From positions 1-9,802 of the forward strand of contig JAFGJU010000074.1 in assembly GCA_016928935.1 (NCBI GenBank): 9,802 nt of DNA, read 5' to 3'. A program made the translations under genes and the position numbers. Positions 1 to 6,277 of the stretch are shown piece by piece (the stretch's first letter is position 1; each line of letters begins with the position of its first letter). The notes under the pieces were generated by a model. The model was not told the origin of the DNA. It searched no databases and saw nothing but the letters and a program-made list of their open reading frames with translations. This DNA is from Candidatus Eiseniibacteriota bacterium (GTDB taxonomy: Bacteria; Eisenbacteria; RBG-16-71-46; JAFGJU01).

Positions 1-609
1 ACCCGGGGCACGGTGACGAAGTTGAGGAGGGGCGAGGCAGACTTGAGCGTTCTCGACGGCTGCCGCTGTCTCGTGCTGGACGACCTGGAGACCGAGGCCG
101 GCATCGAGGCGGCATCCAGGGCCCGGAGTCTGGGCGTCCCTGTCGTGCTCGACGCAGGCAGCCTGCGCGAAGGCATGGAGGAGCTGGTCCCGATGTGCGA
201 CTATGTGGTTGCCAGCAGTCAGTTCGGCCGCGAGTACGCCGGCTCGGACGACCCGCTCTCGGCGGCCAGGCTGATTCACGAAAGGACGGGTAGGGTCTCC
301 GTCGTCACTGCGGGCGAAAGAGGCTCGTTCTGCGCCGGCCCTCGGGGAAACTTCAGCCGGGACGGCTTCAGGGTGCGCACGGTCGACACGACCGGCGCCG
401 GCGACGTGTTTCACGGCGCGTTCGCGGTCGGCATTCTCAAGGGGTGGGACCTGCCCATGGTGCTCGAGTTCTCGAACGCGGTGGCGGCCATGAAGTGCAC
501 GAGACTCGGAGGAAGGCCCGGCATTCCGACTCTGGACGAGGCGCTCGAGTTCCTGAGGCTTCACTCCGGACGAGATTCGGGTTGCGGCGAGGCCCGCGGC
601 GAGGTGTGA
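1..609 (+). CDS. PfkB-family carbohydrate kinase, 5'-truncated
   Basis: This is the C-terminal part of an ATP-dependent sugar kinase of the ribokinase/PfkB fold. The frame is open from base 1, so the gene starts outside the window; 202 residues are visible against about 300 usual for the family. The GTG at 13 is probably internal. The PfkB signature DTTGAGD is at visible residues 129-135 (nt 385-405), with D135 as the expected catalytic base and the GAGD stretch forming the anion hole. Before it comes a Rossmann-like stretch (LVLDDLETEAG, then VPVVLDAGS) typical of the substrate/nucleotide core. The tail TRLGGRPGIPTLDEALEFL resembles ketohexokinase or sulfofructose-kinase-like PfkB members. 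The N-terminal sugar-binding lid is missing from view, so the substrate cannot be named. The gene is followed by a hairpin and a 120-nt gap, so it is probably not co-transcribed with the next gene. Family assignment is firm; substrate is unknown. Confidence 0.9.
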   Translation, partial: TRGTVTKLRRGEADLSVLDGCRCLVLDDLETEAGIEAASRARSLGVPVVLDAGSLREGMEELVPMCDYVVASSQFGREYAGSDDPLSAARLIHERTGRVSVVTAGERGSFCAGPRGNFSRDGFRVRTVDTTGAGDVFHGAFAVGILKGWDLPMVLEFSNAVAAMKCTRLGGRPGIPTLDEALEFLRLHSGRDSGCGEARGEV

Positions 610-618
610 ATGCGGCTG

Positions 619-642
619 GGGTCGCGACCCTGCCGAGGGTCG
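619..642 (+). terminator. GC-rich hairpin after the sugar kinase, possible terminator
   Basis: Bases 625-642 read CGACCCT-GCCG-AGGGTCG, a perfect 7-bp stem with a 4-nt loop, extendable by one G-T pair. It begins 15 nt after the kinase stop codon. Overlapping it is a perfect 12-bp palindrome GGGTCGCGACCC at 619-630, so two alternative structures compete for the same bases. No U-tract follows, so it is not a textbook Rho-independent terminator. It may pause transcription, protect a 3' end, or bind a protein as a palindromic operator. Confidence 0.45.
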
Positions 643-729
643 TCGCCCGCGGGGGCTGCGCCCTGCCGCGAGTTGCCGTAAGTTGAAAGTCGCGGCCGGC
701 TGAACGTGCGGCGACACTGGGGATTGGCA

Positions 730-1641
730 ATGCGAGTCGTCTACTCCGACGGTTACTTCGCCGACATAGGTGAACACGTGTTTCCGATGGAGAAATACCG
801 ACTGGTCAAGGAGAAGCTCGTGACCGAGGGCGTCATCTCTGACCAGGACCTGGTTGAGCCGGAGCCGGTCACGGAGGCAGACATACTCCTCGTGCACGAC
901 CCGGTTTACGTCAGGAATCTCAGGCTGGACCTACTCACCCCCGAGGAATTGCTCGTGCTTGAGATACCGTCGTCGCGTGCCGTATTTGAGGCCTTCGCGC
1001 TGATGGCCGGGGGCACAGTGGCGGCGTCCAGGACGGCGCTCGAGGACGGCGTGGCCGCAAGCATCGGCGGGGGATTCCATCACGCCTTTCCCGACCACGG
1101 CGAGGGCTTCTGCATGCTGAACGACGTCGCGATCGCCGTTGAGAAGCTGATGGCCGAGAAGCTCGTGAGCAGGGCGCTGATAGTGGACTGCGACCTCCAC
1201 CAGGGCAACGGCACCGCGGCCGTGTTCCGCGGCCGGCCGGACGTCTATACCTTCTCCATCCACCAGGAACACAACTACCCGTTCCCAAAGCAGAAGAGCA
1301 CACTGGACATCGGTCTGGCTGACGGGACGGCGGGCGATGAATACAACGCGCGCCTGCTCAAGGCCCTTCCGCCGATGTTCAAGAACTTCAGGCCGGACTT
1401 GGCGATCTACCTTGCGGGCGCAGACCCGTACGAGCAAGACCAGCTGGGCGCGCTCAAGCTCACGAAGGACGACCTTCGCCAGAGGGACAGGATTGTGATG
1501 TCAATGGCCCGTGGCTTCAGAGTCCCGGTGTGCGTGCTCCTGGCCGGAGGTTACGCGCGCGACACGGCGGACACGGTTGACATCCACTGCCGCACGATTG
1601 CCGTGGCCAAGGAGTTTTCGGGGTTCGGGAGCGAGACATGA
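730..1641 (+). CDS. histone deacetylase-fold hydrolase, class IV-like
   Basis: This is a predicted 303-residue cytoplasmic zinc hydrolase of the arginase/deacetylase fold (HDAC, AcuC, acetylpolyamine amidohydrolase group), expected to cleave acyl-lysine or a related amide. The ATG at 730 is preferred over the in-frame GTG at 706 because GGGG at 719-722 is correctly spaced and the family N-terminus (MRVVYSDGY) starts there. Active-site residues are all present: HH at 117-118, D153/D155/H157 in DCDLHQGNG, D232 in LAGADPYEQD, and Y275 in GGYARD. Predicted zinc ligands are D155, H157 and D232. The HQGNG form, with Q where most HDACs have a second H, recalls class IV (HDAC11-like) enzymes. No signal peptide or membrane segment is seen. 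It overlaps the next gene by ATGA. The native substrate is unknown; protein deacylation or small-molecule amide hydrolysis are both possible. Confidence 0.9.
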   Translation: MRVVYSDGYFADIGEHVFPMEKYRLVKEKLVTEGVISDQDLVEPEPVTEADILLVHDPVYVRNLRLDLLTPEELLVLEIPSSRAVFEAFALMAGGTVAASRTALEDGVAASIGGGFHHAFPDHGEGFCMLNDVAIAVEKLMAEKLVSRALIVDCDLHQGNGTAAVFRGRPDVYTFSIHQEHNYPFPKQKSTLDIGLADGTAGDEYNARLLKALPPMFKNFRPDLAIYLAGADPYEQDQLGALKLTKDDLRQRDRIVMSMARGFRVPVCVLLAGGYARDTADTVDIHCRTIAVAKEFSGFGSET

Positions 1642-2216
1642 GTCCTCGGGCGCAAGAGGCAAATCGGACGCCGAAGGTCAAGTTCCTTGTCGATTCGACC
1701 GTGGCGCGGCTTTCGCACTGGCTGAGGTTTCTCGGATACGACGCGGCGCTGGACAACAACCCCGGCGACGCCGCGCTGCTGGCCAGAGCGAGGAGGGAGG
1801 GCCGCGTGCTGCTCACCAGGAAGCGATCGCTCGGAACGAGTTCCGGATTCACTACGGCCGTCGTGCGCCCCGCCGGGGGCGACGCGTCGGAAACCGGCTC
1901 TGCGTCAGTCGCGGCGGCTGGAAGTGCGCTGTTGCTCTCCTCTGATTTCGTGTCGGACCAGCTCAGGCAGGTGGCCTCGGGCCTGGGGTTGACTCTTGCC
2001 TCTCCTCCGCGGTGCACCGTGTGCAACTCCGAGCTGTGCCTCGTCTCCAGGGCCGAGGCGGACGGGAGAGTGCCCGAGTTCGTCTACCGGACCCGGAGCG
2101 ATTTCGCGTTCTGTCCGCAATGCGACAGGTACTACTGGAAGGGAACACACTGGGATCACGCCGGCCTCAAAGCTTCCGCCGCTCTGTCGGGCCGGCGGCA
2201 ACGGAGGGACACATGA
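1638..2216 (+). CDS. Mut7-C RNase-domain protein with C-terminal zinc ribbon
   Basis: This 192-residue protein matches the Mut7-C family (formerly DUF82): a PIN-like RNase fold followed by a zinc ribbon. The N-terminal signature FLVDSTVARLSHWLRFLGYD is at residues 16-35, and EGRVLLTRKR is at 54-63. The ribbon has C126-x2-C129 (CTVCN) and C159-x2-C162 (CPQC), followed by YYWKGTHWDH, the family's usual ending. Two oddities stand out. The usual acidic residue of the LTRD motif is lysine here (K62), and an Ala/Gly/Ser-rich insert of about 32 residues (66-97) separates that motif from LLLSSD. Either could impair nuclease activity, so the protein may bind RNA without cutting it. The start ATG overlaps the previous stop (ATGA) and has GGGAG at 1627-1631. 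It is translationally coupled to its neighbours on both sides. Family assignment is strong; the target RNA is unknown. Confidence 0.9.
   Translation: MSPRAQEANRTPKVKFLVDSTVARLSHWLRFLGYDAALDNNPGDAALLARARREGRVLLTRKRSLGTSSGFTTAVVRPAGGDASETGSASVAAAGSALLLSSDFVSDQLRQVASGLGLTLASPPRCTVCNSELCLVSRAEADGRVPEFVYRTRSDFAFCPQCDRYYWKGTHWDHAGLKASAALSGRRQRRDT
2203..2208 (+). promoter_or_regulatory. Shine-Dalgarno site fixing the DUF1848 start
   Basis: GGAGGG lies 4 nt before the ATG at 2213. It decides for this start over the long open frame running upstream to 2012, which overlaps the zinc-ribbon coding region of the Mut7-C gene in another frame. Confidence 0.75.
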
Positions 2217-3019
2217 TCGTCCTCTCGGCCAGCCGCCGCATAGACATGGTCGGCACATCGCCCGACACGCTTTGCACGATCCTCGGGACGGAGTTTCCCC
2301 CCTCGGCAGTCCACAGCCTCGTCGTGTGGACGAAAGACCCAGGAGCGATGCTTGCGCACCGGCGGCTTCTGGAGGTGCTCTCCGGCTATTCCCAGCTCTT
2401 CTTCCACGTCACGATTACCGGAATGGGCGGGACGCGCCTGGAACCGTTTTCTCCCGGCGCCGCCGACTCGCTGGCCTCGCTGGAGGCCGTAATCAAGCTG
2501 GCCGGAATGCCCGAGCGAGTGCGGGTGAGGTTCGACCCTATAGTCCATCTGGTCCTGCCTGACGGGAGGAGGTACACCAACCTCCCTCACTTCGATGAGG
2601 TGGTTTCGGCGTGCGGCCGCCTGGGCATTCCCGAGGTCATAACCAGTTGGATGGAGCGCTATCCCAAAGTGCTGAGAAGGCTGGAAGGCGTGGGAGTCAG
2701 GGCCGTCGCCGTCCCCGAGGAGACGGCGAGAGCGGACGTGGACTTCATGCTGGAGCGCTCTTCGGCCGCCGGCGTCAGACTGACGGGCTGTTGCGCTCCT
2801 CCGCTGGAGAGCTGCAGGTGCATAGACGGGAGCCTCCTGAACCGGCTCCACCCCCTGGGGCTCAAGTGCTCCACTGCGAAGGCCCGGGGCCAGAGACCGC
2901 TCTGCACTTGCTCCACCAGTCGGGACATCGGATGGTACACACCGTGCGCGCACGGATGTCTCTACTGCTACGCAAACCCCGCCGCGACGGACAGTCGGGA
3001 CAGGCCCTGGCCGGAGTGA
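2213..3019 (+). CDS. DUF1848 family protein with C-terminal CX3CX2C cluster
   Basis: This 268-residue protein is recognised as DUF1848 by its start (MIVLSASRRIDM), VVWTKDP at about residue 37, the RVRFDPI motif, and the C-terminal SRDIGWYTPCAHGCLYCYAN block. C245-x3-C249-x2-C252 is the spacing used by radical-SAM enzymes to hold a [4Fe-4S] cluster, but here it sits at the C-terminus instead of near the N-terminus. Further cysteines (CC, CRC, CTC) lie between about residues 193 and 235. The frame is open upstream to 2012, but the ATG at 2213 is chosen because GGAGGG at 2203-2208 precedes it, it overlaps the previous stop as ATGA, and the family N-terminus begins there. Metal-cluster chemistry is likely, but the reaction is unknown. 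It ends the three-gene unit; an 87-nt gap follows. Confidence 0.88.
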   Translation: MIVLSASRRIDMVGTSPDTLCTILGTEFPPSAVHSLVVWTKDPGAMLAHRRLLEVLSGYSQLFFHVTITGMGGTRLEPFSPGAADSLASLEAVIKLAGMPERVRVRFDPIVHLVLPDGRRYTNLPHFDEVVSACGRLGIPEVITSWMERYPKVLRRLEGVGVRAVAVPEETARADVDFMLERSSAAGVRLTGCCAPPLESCRCIDGSLLNRLHPLGLKCSTAKARGQRPLCTCSTSRDIGWYTPCAHGCLYCYANPAATDSRDRPWPE

Positions 3020-3020
3020 A

Positions 3021-3050
3021 GGCCCGCGGCCGCTTGACTCGGGCCCGCGG
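3021..3050 (+). repeat. direct repeat GGCCCGCGG x2 around the bsh promoter
   Basis: GGCCCGCGG occurs at 3021-3029 and again at 3042-3050, exactly 21 bp apart (two helical turns). The copies flank the -35 hexamer, and the second lies in the promoter spacer. Each contains the self-complementary CCGCGG, so the region can also fold: CCCGCGG at 3023-3029 pairs with CCGCGGG at 3045-3051. It could be an operator or a weak stem-loop at the end of the upstream unit. In GC-rich DNA a 9-bp match can also be chance. Confidence 0.4.
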
Positions 3051-3062
3051 GTGCCATATCCT
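3034..3062 (+). promoter_or_regulatory. candidate sigma70 promoter for the methyltransferase-bsh operon
   Basis: TTGACT at 3034-3039 (5 of 6 consensus) and TATCCT at 3057-3062 (4 of 6) are separated by exactly 17 nt. Transcription would start near 3069, giving a leader of about 38 nt before the ATG at 3107. The site lies in the only gap upstream of the operon. Confidence 0.55.
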
Positions 3063-3106
3063 GTGAGAGTTGCGAGTCTCCTTCCCCGCGACAAGGACCG
3101 CCCCCC

Positions 3107-3895
3107 ATGCCGGAATGGTACAGAGAATCGTTCGACGAGCTGTATTCCGACCTATACTCCCACAGGGACGACGAGGAATCCGTTCGGGTCGTCGAGTTGC
3201 TGGGGCGTTTCGTCCGTCTGCCGGGGTCAGCGGTGCTGGACGTATGCTGCGGGGAGGGCAGGTATCTGAAGGCGTTGAGCAGGGCAGGGGCCAAGGCGCA
3301 CGGCCTGGACCTATCGGAGACGTTGCTGAAAAGAAGGGACGGCACGGTCGGGGTCTTTCCGGACGCGTGCGTGCGGGGTGACATGCGGAGCCTCCCGTTT
3401 CGCGACGGGACCTTTGACATGTGCATAAACATGTTCACGAGCATGGGCTATTTCGGGAAGAACGAAGACGAGCTGGGTGTTCTGAGGGAGATGCGCAGGG
3501 TGCTCAAGCCCCGCGGTTACTGCTTCGTCGACCACGGGAACCTGGCCTGGCTCAAGCGACATCTGGAGCCGCACACTGTGAGAAGGCGGCCGCGGTTCAC
3601 AACCGTGGAAACGCGGGCCTTCCTGAACGACGGACGGACCGTGGAGAAGAGCGTCAGGGTGTATCCGGCCCACGTCCCGGCGCGCGGCCTGTCGGTCTTG
3701 GAGCCGTTGCGCACGTATCGGGAGCGCGTGAGGTTCTTCACGCGGAGTGAGCTGGGCGACTGCATGGCCCGGGTCGGGTTTGACGTGCTCCGGGTCATGG
3801 GGGACTACGCGGGCTCGGCCTTTGACGAGTGTTTATCGCCGAGGCTCATTGTGCTGGCGAGGAGGCGCAGGGTGGCGGCCGGGAGGTTGGAATGA
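3107..3895 (+). CDS. class I SAM-dependent methyltransferase, coupled to bshC
   Basis: This 262-residue Rossmann-fold methyltransferase has motif I VLDVCCGEGRYL at residues 43-54 and the ribose-binding acidic loop GLDLSETLL just after it. RGDMRSLPFRDGTFDMCINM is the motif II/III region, and VLKPRGYCFVDHGN is the post-core strand. The first 40 residues (WYRESFDELYSDLYSHRDDEE) form the N-terminal helix seen in many small-molecule methyltransferases of this type. The ATG has AAGGA at 3093-3097 and lies downstream of a candidate promoter. Its stop overlaps the bshC start as ATGA, so it is the first gene of the bacillithiol operon. The sequence does not show the substrate. Context suggests bacillithiol or a pathway intermediate; N-methyl-bacillithiol made by a SAM-dependent methyltransferase is known in Chlorobiaceae. 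An unrelated acceptor remains possible. Confidence 0.9.
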   Translation: MPEWYRESFDELYSDLYSHRDDEESVRVVELLGRFVRLPGSAVLDVCCGEGRYLKALSRAGAKAHGLDLSETLLKRRDGTVGVFPDACVRGDMRSLPFRDGTFDMCINMFTSMGYFGKNEDELGVLREMRRVLKPRGYCFVDHGNLAWLKRHLEPHTVRRRPRFTTVETRAFLNDGRTVEKSVRVYPAHVPARGLSVLEPLRTYRERVRFFTRSELGDCMARVGFDVLRVMGDYAGSAFDECLSPRLIVLARRRRVAAGRLE

Positions 3896-5517
3896 GGGGA
3901 CTCATCAGAGGAAATCCGGCGCAGTTCAGGTTCCCGCGTTTGTTCCTGGACTACACGGCAGGCCGGTTTCCCGGGGGGCTTGACGGCCCCGAGCTTCTCA
4001 CGAAGGCAATCGTCGGCTCAGCACTGGGAAGGGTCGCCGGCGGAGCGGACGGTTCGGAAAGAGAGTTTTGGGCCGCAGTGCTGGAGAGCGACGCCGGCCT
4101 GGGTGCCGGTGAGGCGTCGCTCCGCAACATTGAAGCCCTCGGCGCCGGCAGGGCCGTTGCGGTCATCACGGGCCAGCAGCCCGGGCTCCTCGGAGGCCCT
4201 CTCTACACGATCTACAAGACGATGACTGCAGTCGCCCTCAGCGAGCACCTGAGGGACGTGCACGGCGTTGAGGCCGTGCCCGTGCTGTGGAACGCCTGCG
4301 ACGACGCGGACTTCCTGGAGGTGTCCTCTGCCGGCTTCTTCACGAAGGGCCTGGAAAGGCGGAAGCTCGCCGTCCCCGACGGCGGCCACACACCGGGAAG
4401 GATGGTCGGTTCGCTGGGGTTGGAGCCCGTGCGGGAGGCCCTGGAAGAGGTCTGGAGCCAGTTCGGGGACGCAGACTGCCGCGGAGCCGCCTACGTCAGG
4501 GACGTCACGGAAAGGGCCGTCTTGCACGCACGCGACTGGGGCGGGTTTTTCTCTTCGCTCTACCTCACACTCTTGGAGCGTTGGGGCCTCGTGGTGGTGG
4601 ATGCGAGAGAGGCCTCTCGCTCCTCTCGGGCGGCCCCCGTCTACTCGGCGTACCTCCGGAGCTCGGCCGCGGTGGAGGAGAAGACGCTGGAGCGGTTGAG
4701 GGCCGTCGAACAGATGGGATACGAAGAGCCGGTGTCGACGCGGAGCGCGGAATCGTGCGTGTTCGTGAGAGAAGGGGACGTTCGTAGGAAGCCATCGCGG
4801 GAGGAACACCCGAGGCTGCTGGCCCACGTCGAGAAGGGTGACGCGGACCTGTTGCCGAATGTCCTGCTCGGGCCCATTCTGCGGGACCGGCTCACGAACC
4901 CTCTGGTTCATGTCCTGGGGCCCTCCGAGGTCAGCTACTCGGTCGTCTCGCGCGTCGTCTCGTCCGAGCTGGGGTTCGACCAGGGCCCCGTGTTACCGAG
5001 ACTCAGCCTGACCTTAGTGCCCGCCGTGTTGACTGACGCCCTGGGCGGGGGAGACGACGTCGTGACTGAGACGGTGCTCAGTTTCGACAAGCGACTTCAG
5101 CGACACGTGGAAGAGAGTCTTCCCCCGGGTCTCAGCAAGGACCTGGAGGAGGCCGAGAGCGAGGTCCGTGCTGGGCTGGAGAAGCTGAAGCGACTGGCCG
5201 GGACGGCTGGCCGTGGTGTGGAGGACGTGACGGCCTCCGCTTCGCGGAAGACGGAGTCCGAGCTCAGACGGGTCAGGGACGAGTTCGTCTCCAACGCGAA
5301 GAAGAAGGCCCTGTCCGCGAACCCTAGTCTCCGGGCCGGCGGCGAGTTCCTGCTTCCCAACGGAAACCTGCAGGAGCGGGGGTTCTGTTCGCTGGCGCCG
5401 CTCCTCCTGGTCGGCGAGCCCTTCCTGACTGACCTCCGAGAGCTGGCGGGGGTGCACGTCGAGGACTCCCTGGACGGCCGGTTGTACCACTATTTGTTCG
5501 TGTATGATGAGATCTAG
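3892..5517 (+). CDS. bshC: bacillithiol synthase BshC (cysteine-adding enzyme)
   Basis: BshC adds L-cysteine to glucosaminyl-malate (GlcN-Mal), the last step of bacillithiol synthesis, in the cytoplasm. The 541-residue length matches the family. The hallmark GQQPGLLGGPLYTIYKT begins at G94, followed by VPVLWNACDDADF (N134-F141 at its end), which corresponds to the family's VPVFW..EDHDF block. An Arg/Glu/Lys-rich helical stretch at about 412-480 is the expected coiled-coil segment, and the end has LPNGNLQERGF, another family signature. The ATG at 3892 is chosen over an upstream in-frame start at 3829 because GGGAGG at 3881-3886 precedes it and the conserved N-terminus starts there. The ATGA overlap with the methyltransferase implies coupling. 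The DDAD in place of EDHD is a divergence to note. It lies directly upstream of bshB1 and bshA, which makes the identification firm. Confidence 0.95.
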   Translation: MRGLIRGNPAQFRFPRLFLDYTAGRFPGGLDGPELLTKAIVGSALGRVAGGADGSEREFWAAVLESDAGLGAGEASLRNIEALGAGRAVAVITGQQPGLLGGPLYTIYKTMTAVALSEHLRDVHGVEAVPVLWNACDDADFLEVSSAGFFTKGLERRKLAVPDGGHTPGRMVGSLGLEPVREALEEVWSQFGDADCRGAAYVRDVTERAVLHARDWGGFFSSLYLTLLERWGLVVVDAREASRSSRAAPVYSAYLRSSAAVEEKTLERLRAVEQMGYEEPVSTRSAESCVFVREGDVRRKPSREEHPRLLAHVEKGDADLLPNVLLGPILRDRLTNPLVHVLGPSEVSYSVVSRVVSSELGFDQGPVLPRLSLTLVPAVLTDALGGGDDVVTETVLSFDKRLQRHVEESLPPGLSKDLEEAESEVRAGLEKLKRLAGTAGRGVEDVTASASRKTESELRRVRDEFVSNAKKKALSANPSLRAGGEFLLPNGNLQERGFCSLAPLLLVGEPFLTDLRELAGVHVEDSLDGRLYHYLFVYDEI

Positions 5518-5523
5518 GAACCC

Positions 5524-5528
5524 GGAGG
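5524..5528 (+). promoter_or_regulatory. Shine-Dalgarno site fixing the bshB1 start
   Basis: GGAGG ends 5 nt before the ATG at 5534. It argues against the in-frame ATG at 5504, which lies inside bshC and would add ten non-conserved residues before MKVMAVGAHPDD. Confidence 0.75.
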
Positions 5529-5533
5529 CAAGA

Positions 5534-6277
5534 ATGAAGGTGATGGCAGTCGGCGCGCATCCTGACGACGTGGAAATGAGCTGCGGAGGACTGGTGGCCA
5601 AGCTTGCCTTCGAGGGTCACGAGGTCGGCATCGCCGACCTGACCTGCGGAGAGATGGGCAGCTCGGGCACGGAGAAGACCAGGCTTGCGGAGAGCAGCAG
5701 GGCCGCGCGCATCCTTGGCGTGTCGTGGAGGGTCTGCTGCGGGCTGCCCGACTCCGGGCTCGATCACTCCGACACCGAGCAGGTCTACACGCTTGTTGGG
5801 TTGCTGCGAGAGCGCACGCCTTCGCTGGTGCTGGCTCCGTGGAGACAGGCGCGGCATCCCGACCACACCGAGGCGGCTGAGATCGTGCGACGGGCGGTCT
5901 TTCTCGCCGGCCTGCGTCGTCTCCCCGTGGCCGGGCGGCCGCACGCGTCCACAAAGGTCCTGTACTACATGGGCGATAGCAGGTTCGAACCGACGCTCGT
6001 CGTAGACGTTACCCGTTTCTTCGAGAAGAAGATGAGGTCCATCCATGCGTACCGGAGCCAATTTGACAGGAGCCGTCCTGACGCCTTCCCGACCCGTCTG
6101 AACGCCCCGGGCTTCCTAGACGTCATTGAGAATCGGGCCCGGTACCTGGGCGACATCATGGGCGTCAAGTACGCCGAAGGATTTCTGCACGAGGGTCCCG
6201 TGGCCGTGGACGACCCCGCGGCCCTCGTCGTGAGTGGAGGCGGGCCGCGCCGCCGGCCGAAGAAGGGGTCAAGATGA
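5534..6277 (+). CDS. bshB1: N-acetylglucosaminyl-malate deacetylase BshB1
   Basis: BshB1 removes the acetyl group from N-acetyl-alpha-D-glucosaminyl L-malate, the second step to bacillithiol. It is a 247-residue zinc enzyme of the PIG-L/LmbE deacetylase family. Motif AHPDD is at residues 8-12 (H9 and D12 predicted zinc ligands, D11 general base), and the third ligand comes from HPDH at 108-111 (H111). DLTCGEMGSSGTEKTRLAES, LPDSGLD, VLYYMGDSRFEP and YRSQF followed by a conserved Arg and Tyr-x-Glu-Gly-Phe (YAEGF) match BshB1 and not the broader BshB2 or mycothiol MshB enzymes. The gene is 16 nt downstream of bshC and overlaps bshA by ATGA. The usual Asp before RHPDH is Ala here, a minor difference. 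Confidence 0.93.
   Translation: MKVMAVGAHPDDVEMSCGGLVAKLAFEGHEVGIADLTCGEMGSSGTEKTRLAESSRAARILGVSWRVCCGLPDSGLDHSDTEQVYTLVGLLRERTPSLVLAPWRQARHPDHTEAAEIVRRAVFLAGLRRLPVAGRPHASTKVLYYMGDSRFEPTLVVDVTRFFEKKMRSIHAYRSQFDRSRPDAFPTRLNAPGFLDVIENRARYLGDIMGVKYAEGFLHEGPVAVDDPAALVVSGGGPRRRPKKGSR

Noticed and set aside
706..729. GTG start eight codons upstream for the HDAC-fold gene
   Set aside because: The extra residues are not conserved-looking, and the ATG at 730 has the better-placed GGGG.
640..729. Promoter for the HDAC/Mut7-C/DUF1848 unit
   Set aside because: TTGCCG (673) and TTGAAA (683) resemble -35 elements, but no -10-like hexamer lies 16-18 nt downstream.
2012..2212. N-terminal extension of the DUF1848 protein
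   Set aside because: It overlaps the conserved zinc-ribbon region of the Mut7-C gene in another frame, and the family N-terminus and an SD site support the ATG at 2213.
730..3019. Idea that the HDAC/Mut7-C/DUF1848 unit is a phage-defence island
   Set aside because: No mobile-element, integrase, toxin or sensor domain is near, and base composition matches the housekeeping neighbours; nothing supports defence beyond an RNase-like domain.
2156..3094. 312-codon minus-strand frame opposite DUF1848
   Set aside because: It is a shadow of the sense gene: its translation is Arg/Gly/Pro/Ala-rich without any family signature.
4018..4911. 297-codon minus-strand frame opposite bshC
   Set aside because: It has no motif or ribosome-binding site, and the sense strand carries a clear, full-length BshC.
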